Source: an uncultured Slackia sp.
GTDB taxonomy: Bacteria; Actinomycetota; Coriobacteriia; Coriobacteriales; Eggerthellaceae
Assembly (NCBI GenBank): GCA_900555495.1
Contig: USLD01000096.1
Coordinates: forward strand, 1-5,481
DNA: 5,481 nucleotides
Direction of reading: 5' to 3'
Below the pieces are notes generated by a model. That model was given only the letters and a program-made list of their open reading frames with translations, was not told where the DNA came from and did no database searches. Made by a program: the position numbers and the translations under genes. This document shows, in pieces, positions 1-4,432 of the stretch. Within the stretch, counting starts at the first letter, position 1, and each line of letters begins with the position of its first letter.

Positions 1-1367
1 ACGTGGGTTTGCGTCGTGTACGGCGAAATAACGAGCTTTTTGGAGATGTTGTCGACCGTGTAGCCGCGTGCGATATACTTCAGGATCTCGCCCTCGCGCT
101 TGGAGAGCGAGAATTCCTCGATGGCCGCGTCGCATACTTCTTCGATTTCGGACGGACCTGCAGGAGCCTGGGTAAGCTGCACGAGCATATTTTCTTTATG
201 CAGCAGCGGCACCAGCATGGCGGCGAGGACGCACAGAAGGAGAAGCGACGTGCCCTGGGTGAAGTTCTCGGCCAGGAACGCATTATGCTCGTATATTACC
301 GCCCATGTATCGCCGGCGAAAAAGCCGAGGCGCACGATAGCGCTCGAAATGGCGAACGCGAAGATGGGGGAGAGGTGTCCTTTGTTGGAAAGGGCGCCGA
401 AGTAGGCGATCAGGAACACCTCGAATACGCCTGCGAGCGTCACGGTGATGACGAACGAAATGTCGAAACGTTCGGGGTTGCCGTTGACGAATACCGCCAA
501 AGCAACGATGCAGGTCACGACGAGCCACGGCAGAAGGCGATACGATGCGATGCTGCGCTTGGTTATTTTCTGAACGATCGAGATGACCAAGCAGACCAGG
601 GCCGCACCGACGATGCCCAGCACGTAGGACAGGCCGTCGGGCAGAAGCGTGCTTTCGGGAATGATTGCGATGTTGAAGTAGCATCCGACGCACGTGAGGA
701 AGATCACGATCGAGATGGCGGCAGTTGCCTTGGACGTCTTGGCTCGCGTCGCCTTGGGCAGAAGCGTGGGAAGCTTGCGGTCTCCGAGCCCCTGATTCTC
801 TTTTATATAAGCAAAGGCGCTTATCACGGGAAAGGACGCGACGAAGACGTCGATCACGTAGTGGGGAAGAAGCGATGCCACGATAGCCGATGGCAGCATG
901 ACGCTGCCGAAGATGAACGCGAACTTGCTCAGCGAGAAGTTCGACTTGCGTCGTGCATGGAATTCGCCCCATGCGACCCAGAACACGGCGTTGCAAACGG
1001 CGAATACCAGAGGAAAGACGACCAATGCGAGCACGGGGGATTTCAAAGCGAACCCGAGCACGCCGAAGGCGAATGTGGCGACGGCCATGACGCCGGCGAT
1101 CGCCGGAATGGCCTTCTGGTGGTCGTAGAAACGAATCTTCCTGAACGCCATCGGCGTGACAAGGAAGGCGACGCCCGTGAAAGCAAGGGTCGAAAGCCAA
1201 GAAAAGGTGACGTTAGTGTCGGTGATCGGCGTAGACGTGAAGAAGTTGGGCGTGAACCACAGGCAGTAGTACCACGCAAGAATCAGGCTTATGCCTAAGT
1301 AATGAAGCCCGACCCTCTCCCGATTTTCCGATGAAAACAGTGCATTCTTCGCACTTGAGTCAATCAT
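1..1367 (-). CDS. Membrane-embedded LuxR-family transcriptional regulator, C-terminus cut by window edge
   Basis: Reading the minus strand from ATG at 1367 gives 455 uninterrupted codons to the left edge, with no stop in the window. Residues 1-20 are polar. Residues about 23-391 hold roughly 12 hydrophobic segments (for example 23-41, 55-75, 111-133, 214-237, 278-295, 302-324, 373-390). A short polar linker leads to a LuxR/GerE helix-turn-helix at about 417-455. The core LSKREGEILKYIARGYTVDN matches the family pattern LT.RE.E.L..IA.G.t..eIa, followed by ISPYTTQTH, the start of the recognition helix. About 20-30 residues are probably missing. AGAAAGG at 1380-1374, six bases before the ATG, supports this start. 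It is divergent from the MFS-hydrolase-CaiA genes and is the likely local regulator. The membrane part probably senses a ligand; which one is unknown. The family call is firm, the role is inferred. Confidence 0.9.
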   Translation of the reverse strand, partial: MIDSSAKNALFSSENRERVGLHYLGISLILAWYYCLWFTPNFFTSTPITDTNVTFSWLSTLAFTGVAFLVTPMAFRKIRFYDHQKAIPAIAGVMAVATFAFGVLGFALKSPVLALVVFPLVFAVCNAVFWVAWGEFHARRKSNFSLSKFAFIFGSVMLPSAIVASLLPHYVIDVFVASFPVISAFAYIKENQGLGDRKLPTLLPKATRAKTSKATAAISIVIFLTCVGCYFNIAIIPESTLLPDGLSYVLGIVGAALVCLVISIVQKITKRSIASYRLLPWLVVTCIVALAVFVNGNPERFDISFVITVTLAGVFEVFLIAYFGALSNKGHLSPIFAFAISSAIVRLGFFAGDTWAVIYEHNAFLAENFTQGTSLLLLCVLAAMLVPLLHKENMLVQLTQAPAGPSEIEEVCDAAIEEFSLSKREGEILKYIARGYTVDNISKKLVISPYTTQTH

Positions 1368-1396
1368 TCCGAGCCTTTCTCCCAGTTATGGATACG

Positions 1397-1405
1397 AACA
1401 TAGCA
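1397..1405 (-). promoter_or_regulatory. Candidate extended -10 promoter element of the LuxR-type gene
   Basis: On the minus strand the bases TGC-TATGTT match an extended -10 (TGn followed by a hexamer with 4 of 6 consensus bases). Transcription would start near 1390, giving a leader of about 23 bases before the ATG at 1367, which includes the ribosome binding site at 1380-1374. No good -35 hexamer lies at standard spacing; TTGATT further upstream pairs only with a poor -10. The call is by eye only. Confidence 0.3.
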
Positions 1406-1412
1406 CATAGAT

Positions 1413-1428
1413 AAAATCAATCGATTTT
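1413..1428. promoter_or_regulatory. Operator-like inverted repeat AAAATC-AATC-GATTTT
   Basis: Two perfect 6-base arms (1413-1418 and 1423-1428) flank a 4-base centre. The element sits just upstream of the candidate -10 of the LuxR-type gene, in the place of its -35 region, and within the shared divergent promoter region. Dimeric LuxR-type helix-turn-helix domains bind short dyads, so this is a plausible autoregulatory site. It is AT-rich and such dyads arise by chance fairly easily. Confidence 0.3.
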
Positions 1429-1524
1429 GCGTTATAGGACCGGTGTTTATATCGGATTTAGGCATTCGGCTTCCTGCGCGAACGAAAAAAGACCGCTTCT
1501 GAAGAATAAGGATATTACGAGGTC

Positions 1525-1553
1525 AATGCATCCCTTGATTTTGAGTATGCATT
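1525..1553. repeat. Symmetric AATGCAT / ATGCATT inverted repeat pair
   Basis: AATGCAT at 1525-1531 and ATGCATT at 1547-1553 form a perfect 7-base dyad around a 15-base centre. Each arm also contains the self-palindrome ATGCAT. The two palindromes are 21 bases apart centre to centre, close to two turns of the DNA helix. This geometry suits two protein dimers bound on one face of the DNA. It lies in the shared upstream region, so it could be an operator for the LuxR-type protein or another regulator. No functional proof is visible. Confidence 0.35.
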
Positions 1554-1652
1554 CCGAAACCGCTCCCATCAAGTTGAGTAAAGAGCTTTTAGCGGCATTT
1601 GCGCGATGGCAGGACGGACCCTTCAAGCACAAGATATCCACATCTGATCCGT

Positions 1653-1684
1653 GTGTCTCCATGGACGCAGCTCTACGGGGACAC
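1653..1684 (+). repeat. Hairpin in the putative transporter leader (8 bp stem)
   Basis: GTGTCTCC (1653-1660) pairs with GGGGACAC (1677-1684) as RNA, with one G-U pair and a 16-base loop. It stands directly before the second hairpin at 1693-1719. Together they suggest a folded leader if transcription of the transporter starts upstream of about 1650. It is not followed by a U-tract, so it is not an intrinsic terminator. Confidence 0.3.
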
Positions 1685-1887
1685 GAGACGACATTTCCAC
1701 GAGAGGAGGCGTAGGAAATTCGGCGAAGGGGCCGAAACGACTTGATCGCTTCGTAGCGGTCGCATCCCCCGCGAGTCCTTATAGAGGTCTCTTTCTTACG
1801 AGTATCGCGCCTTTCTCTAGTTATATGCGGGCGAGGCGAGGCACCGGGACCTCTCTAAGCATAGAAGGGGATGTTGGGAATTCCGCG
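1677..1887. repeat. Imperfect direct repeat, units at about 1677-1725 and 1845-1887
   Basis: Both units begin with an almost identical hexamer (GGGGAC at 1677, CGGGAC at 1845) and end in a similar 15-base block (GTAGGAAATTCGGCG at 1711, GTTGGGAATTCCGCG at 1873; 12 of 15 match). The first unit is six bases longer between these anchors. In the 13 bases before the end block all seven mismatches are transitions. It may be an old duplication or two copies of a binding or RNA element, but similarity is low enough that chance is possible. Confidence 0.2.
1693..1719 (+). repeat. Hairpin with AGGAGG in its loop
   Basis: ATTTCC (1693-1698) and GGAAAT (1714-1719) form a perfect 6 bp stem. The 15-base loop carries AGGAGG (1704-1709), a strong Shine-Dalgarno-like sequence. 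No ATG, GTG or TTG follows at usable spacing, so the motif is an orphan unless it serves another purpose, such as pairing or ribosome standby. The short stem makes this a weak call. Confidence 0.25.
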
Positions 1888-1912
1888 GCTTTCTGGCATG
1901 CGGATATTTGAG

Positions 1913-1919
1913 AAAGGGA
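1913..1919 (+). promoter_or_regulatory. Ribosome binding site of the MFS gene
   Basis: AAAGGGA lies six bases before ATG 1926. It decides the start, because an in-frame TTG at 1908 would put this purine tract inside the coding region and has no such site before it. Confidence 0.6.
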
Positions 1920-1925
1920 AATCAC

Positions 1926-3203
1926 ATGTCTTTTCTTGCTAAGAGCAAGGGCGAGGTGACGTACAAGGACCTGACCGGTTTTCATAAGTGGTTCTTGATC
2001 ATCCTCATCTCGATGGGTTCTTCCATCATCTACACTCCGATGTATCTGAAGAACGTTTTCTACGAGCCTCTGATGCAGGGTCTCGGCTGCACCAACGCCG
2101 ACCTCGGCGCCATGGTGTCCTTCTATGGTATCGCCGCAGTTATCTTCTACTTGCCTTCCGGCGTGCTTGCTGACAAATTCCGCATGCGCACCCTGGCAAC
2201 GTGGGGCTTCCTCGGCACCGCCATCTTGACCTTCGTCTACGCCACTCTGCCTTCCGTGACCATGTGCTACGTGCTCTTCGGCGGTATGGGTATCACCTCC
2301 ATCCTGATTTGGTGGGGCACTCGCTTCAAGGTCATCCGTCTTTGCTGCGAAGAGGACGAGTATCCCACCAAGATCGGTATCAGCTACTCGATTTACGGTG
2401 CGGTCGGCCTTGTCGTCGGTCTGATCAATGCCGCCATCGTTGCCGCCATCCCCGTGCCTGCACAGGGTATCCAGGCTGTCTTGATCCTCTTGGGCGCCAT
2501 CATCGCTCTGCTCGGCATCCTGTCCTACATCTTCATGCCTGATTTCAAGGGCGAGATCAACAAGGACGCCAAGGGCTTCAGCGTCGCCGACGCTCTGGAG
2601 GCCGTCAAGACCCCCGGTGTTATCTGGGCCTGCCTCGCATACTTCTGCGTGTACACCGTGTATCAGGGCGCTACCTACACCACGCCGTACCTGACCTCCC
2701 TCGGCACCGACTCCAACCTCGTCAACGTCGTCGGCCTCATCCGTACCTACGGTATCGGCCTGCTTGCCGGCCCCGTGCTCGGCGTCATCGCCGCTCGCAT
2801 CAAGAGCACCAAGACCATCATGGGCTGCTTGGTTCTTGCTCTGGTCATCCTGGGCGTGTTCATCATCCTGCCGCAGGATCCCGGCATGGCCATCATCGCC
2901 GTCTGCCTGGTCGTCGTGTTCGGCTTCGCCACCTACGGTGCTTTCTCCATCGGCTCTTCGCCGCTGTCCGAGCTGGGCATTCCCATGCGCATTTTCGGCA
3001 CCGCCGCGGGTCTGCTGTCCGTCATCGGCTTCTGCCCGGACATCTTCATCCACACCTGGTACGGCGGTATGATCGACGCTTCCGGCGACGCGGCCTACAA
3101 CATGATCTTCGCGATCGAGGCTGTCTTCGCGGTTGCCGGCGTCTTCTTCCTCTTCATGTGCCTGCGCACCGTGAAGAAGCATCTTGCCGCGAAGAACGCC
3201 TAG
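1926..3203 (+). CDS. Major facilitator superfamily (MFS) transporter, 12 membrane segments
   Basis: This 425-residue protein is a secondary transporter of the inner membrane; the substrate is not evident. It shows about 12 hydrophobic segments (near 20-40, 57-80, 89-108, 112-130, 150-172, 182-204, 232-252, 264-290, 297-315, 320-340, 352-375, 390-413). The MFS signature between segments 2 and 3 is clear: GVLADKFRMR at about 79-88, with G79, D83 and R88. A charged central loop (about 205-230) separates the two six-segment halves. Length is normal and both ends are intact. General resemblance is to anion or organic-acid MFS carriers of the YihN kind, from memory and unproven. It is first of three same-strand genes and divergent from the LuxR-type regulator, suggesting substrate-induced uptake. 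It is not a BCCT carrier such as CaiT. Confidence 0.93.
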   Translation: MSFLAKSKGEVTYKDLTGFHKWFLIILISMGSSIIYTPMYLKNVFYEPLMQGLGCTNADLGAMVSFYGIAAVIFYLPSGVLADKFRMRTLATWGFLGTAILTFVYATLPSVTMCYVLFGGMGITSILIWWGTRFKVIRLCCEEDEYPTKIGISYSIYGAVGLVVGLINAAIVAAIPVPAQGIQAVLILLGAIIALLGILSYIFMPDFKGEINKDAKGFSVADALEAVKTPGVIWACLAYFCVYTVYQGATYTTPYLTSLGTDSNLVNVVGLIRTYGIGLLAGPVLGVIAARIKSTKTIMGCLVLALVILGVFIILPQDPGMAIIAVCLVVVFGFATYGAFSIGSSPLSELGIPMRIFGTAAGLLSVIGFCPDIFIHTWYGGMIDASGDAAYNMIFAIEAVFAVAGVFFLFMCLRTVKKHLAAKNA

Positions 3204-3218
3204 TCAGCGCTTCGCGTA

Positions 3219-3246
3219 GGTCGGCCGTCATCGTCGGCGGCCGACC
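3219..3246 (+). repeat. GC-rich hairpin shortly after the MFS gene
   Basis: GGTCGGCCG (3219-3227) and CGGCCGACC (3238-3246) form a perfect 9 bp stem around a 10-base loop, starting 16 bases after the MFS stop codon. No T-run follows, so it is more likely an RNA-stabilising 3' structure or a weak, factor-assisted terminator than a classical intrinsic terminator. Confidence 0.5.
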
Positions 3247-3260
3247 CGGTTCCCTTCGCA

Positions 3261-3277
3261 GGATTCGCGCCGAATCC
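3261..3277 (+). repeat. Short hairpin GGATTCG-CGC-CGAATCC
   Basis: A perfect 7 bp stem with a 3-base loop lies between the two larger hairpins of the spacer. The adjoining ATTCG-A-CGAAT (3279-3289) is another small dyad that reuses the same ATTCG/CGAAT words, so alternative pairings are possible. Confidence 0.4.
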
Positions 3278-3291
3278 GATTCGACGAATAC

Positions 3292-3316
3292 GGTGCGGGG
3301 CTTTCCGCCCCGCACC
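3292..3316 (+). terminator. Strong GC-rich hairpin before the hydrolase gene, possible attenuator or partial terminator
   Basis: GGTGCGGGGC (3292-3301) and GCCCCGCACC (3307-3316) make a perfect 10 bp stem with loop TTTCC. The only T-run, TTTT at 3327-3330, is ten bases downstream, so it does not fit a canonical intrinsic terminator. It ends 41 bases before the hydrolase start. It may reduce read-through, protect an mRNA end after processing, or separate expression levels of transporter and enzymes. Confidence 0.4.
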
Positions 3317-3341
3317 CTCATACGACTTTTCCGATGTATGC

Positions 3342-3347
3342 AAAGGA
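3342..3347 (+). promoter_or_regulatory. Ribosome binding site of the hydrolase gene
   Basis: AAAGGA lies 10 bases before ATG 3358 and 4 bases before ATG 3352. It excludes the earliest in-frame ATG at 3334, which has no such site upstream. When aligned to the full anti-Shine-Dalgarno the spacing favours 3358. Confidence 0.5.
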
Positions 3348-3357
3348 CTTTATGCTC

Positions 3358-4326
3358 ATGGAAAATAAACTTGATGCGATGTCTCTCATGAACGATCAGA
3401 TGAAGGCCGTTCTTCAGAAATCGGCCGAACTTGCCGGCGACGCGTTCGTCACCGACGTGGGATTCGAAGAAATGCGCGCCAACTATGTGAAGGAGCGTGG
3501 TTTCTGGAACGAAGGCGGCCCGGTGATGGCCAAGACCGAGGATGTCGTCTGCGAGGGCCCGAAGGGCGAGTTCATCGCTCGCTTCTACTATCCGGTAGAA
3601 GCCGAGAAGCTTCCCGTCATCGAGTTCATCCATGGCGGCGGTTTCGTTGTCGGCAGCCCCGCCACGCACGATCGCGTCTGCCGTATCCTGGCAGACCGTA
3701 CCGGCGCCGCAGTCGTGAGCGTCGACTACCACCTGTCTCCCGAGTCCAAGTATCCTGCGAACATCCAGGAATGCGCCCTGGTCGCGAAGTATCTGCACGA
3801 GCGTGGTGCTGAGCGTGGCATCGACGGCGACGACCTGTCTTTCGCGGGCGACTCCGGCGGAGCGGTCCTGTCCATGGCCACCAATTTGTGGCTGCGCGAC
3901 GAAGAAGGCGACAACTCCTTCGTCAAATCCCTGCTTCTTTACTACGGCTTCTATGGCCTGACCGACTCTATTTCCCGTCGCCTCTATGGCTGGGATATCG
4001 ACGGCATGCGCAAGGAAGACCTCGACTACTACAACCAGTGCTGGCTCAACGACCTTGCCGCCGAGTCGAGCGCGCCTTACGTCGATATGCTGTCTAACGA
4101 CCTCAAGACCGGCATGGCCCCGTGCTATATCGCCGCTGCCGGCCTCGATCCGCTGCGCGACGATAGCGAGTGCCTCTCGCGCGTCCTCACCGAGAACGGC
4201 ATCGATAATCAGTTCGAGGTGTTCGACGGCGTGCTGCACGCATTCGTCCACTACTCCCGCATGCTCGACGCCGCTACCGAGTGCATCGAGCACAGCGCAG
4301 AATTCTGGAAGACCCGCCGCGCTTAG
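3358..4326 (+). CDS. Alpha/beta hydrolase of the hormone-sensitive-lipase type (esterase-like)
   Basis: This 322-residue protein has the marks of the bacterial HSL (family IV) esterases, which cleave short acyl esters. HGGGFVVGS at 92-100 forms the oxyanion hole. Y124-x-x-x-PE129 follows the family pattern. The nucleophile elbow GDSGG at 164-168 gives Ser166. Asp264 in GLDPLRDD and His294 in GVLHAF complete the triad. The elbow is GDSGG rather than the common GDSAG. There is no signal peptide or membrane segment, so it acts in the cytoplasm. Length is normal. In-frame ATGs at 3334 and 3352 are alternative starts, adding 8 or 2 residues. It lies 154 bases after the MFS gene and 106 before the CaiA-like gene. 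It may process the imported compound; the substrate is unknown. An amidase or thioesterase role cannot be excluded. Confidence 0.9.
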   Translation: MENKLDAMSLMNDQMKAVLQKSAELAGDAFVTDVGFEEMRANYVKERGFWNEGGPVMAKTEDVVCEGPKGEFIARFYYPVEAEKLPVIEFIHGGGFVVGSPATHDRVCRILADRTGAAVVSVDYHLSPESKYPANIQECALVAKYLHERGAERGIDGDDLSFAGDSGGAVLSMATNLWLRDEEGDNSFVKSLLLYYGFYGLTDSISRRLYGWDIDGMRKEDLDYYNQCWLNDLAAESSAPYVDMLSNDLKTGMAPCYIAAAGLDPLRDDSECLSRVLTENGIDNQFEVFDGVLHAFVHYSRMLDAATECIEHSAEFWKTRRA

Positions 4327-4370
4327 CGCGGTTCAGCGGCCCGTTGCGGCTGCATAGAAACTCTTTTGGT

Positions 4371-4402
4371 ATCAGCGCGCTTCCCTCAGATGGGGCGCTG
4401 AT
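4371..4402 (+). repeat. Inverted repeat upstream of the CaiA-like gene
   Basis: ATCAGCGC (4371-4378) and GCGCTGAT (4395-4402) form a perfect 8 bp stem. Within the 16-base loop, CCC (4383-4385) can pair with GGG (4392-4394), giving a two-part stem. It ends 19 bases before the ribosome binding site. No T-run follows, so it is not an intrinsic terminator. It may be an operator dyad, an RNA processing site or a leader structure. Confidence 0.4.
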
Positions 4403-4421
4403 GGAAATCCTTATAGCAAAC

Positions 4422-4428
4422 AGGAGGT
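4422..4428 (+). promoter_or_regulatory. Strong ribosome binding site of the CaiA-like gene
   Basis: AGGAGGT is close to a perfect Shine-Dalgarno sequence, four bases before ATG 4433 (five from the AGGAGG core). It is the best such site in the window and suggests high translation of the reductase relative to the two genes before it. Confidence 0.75.
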
Positions 4429-4432
4429 TATC

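Larger units (their letters stand above)
1368..1925. other. Divergent intergenic region (558 bp), no convincing gene
   Basis: This gap separates the divergently transcribed regulator and transporter. It is visibly richer in A and T than the flanking genes in its left half. Several inverted repeats are listed separately (1413-1428, 1525-1553, 1653-1684, 1693-1719), along with an imperfect direct repeat (1677-1725 and 1845-1887). I found no clear sigma-70 promoter for the transporter. TTACGA at 1796 with TTATAT at 1821 is the least bad pair, but its spacer is 19 bases. The open frames here lack convincing starts or protein-like composition. The length is compatible with a long 5' leader and several regulator sites. 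Confidence 0.6.

Noticed and set aside
283..1200. 305-codon minus-strand frame within the regulator
   Set aside because: It is a different reading frame of the same strand, Arg-rich and without motifs, and overlaps the real regulator frame fully.
3..1298. 431-codon open frame on the plus strand opposite the LuxR-type gene
   Set aside because: Its product is rich in Arg, Glu, Asp, Gly and His with no fold or motif. The minus-strand frame in the same place gives a clear membrane protein with a LuxR helix-turn-helix and a ribosome binding site.
1427..1714. 95-codon plus-strand frame beginning with TTG
   Set aside because: There is no ribosome binding site before the TTG, and the first 30 residues overlap the likely promoter and operator of the regulator gene. 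Only the inner ATG at 1526 is kept, as a low-interest finding.
1742..1785. Promoter made of TTGATC and TATAGA before the MFS gene
   Set aside because: The hexamers are 32 bases apart, far beyond sigma-70 spacing, and no -35 lies 17 bases before TATAGA.
1651..1911. 86-codon plus-strand frame in the intergenic region
   Set aside because: It starts without a proper ribosome binding site and has no protein-like pattern apart from the repeated GNSA-type segment, which reflects the imperfect DNA repeat.
1871..1942. 23-codon upstream frame overlapping the start of the MFS gene
   Set aside because: The purine tract before ATG 1871 directly abuts it, the peptide is not rich in any one amino acid, and nothing suggests attenuation. 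It is probably chance.
1821..3182. 453-codon minus-strand frame opposite the MFS gene
   Set aside because: The product is a low-complexity Asp/Gly/His/Glu-rich chain typical of the antisense of GC-rich coding DNA. The plus strand encodes a clear 12-segment transporter.
3154..4293. 379-codon minus-strand frame opposite the hydrolase
   Set aside because: It has no recognisable domain. The plus strand carries an intact HSL-type catalytic triad.
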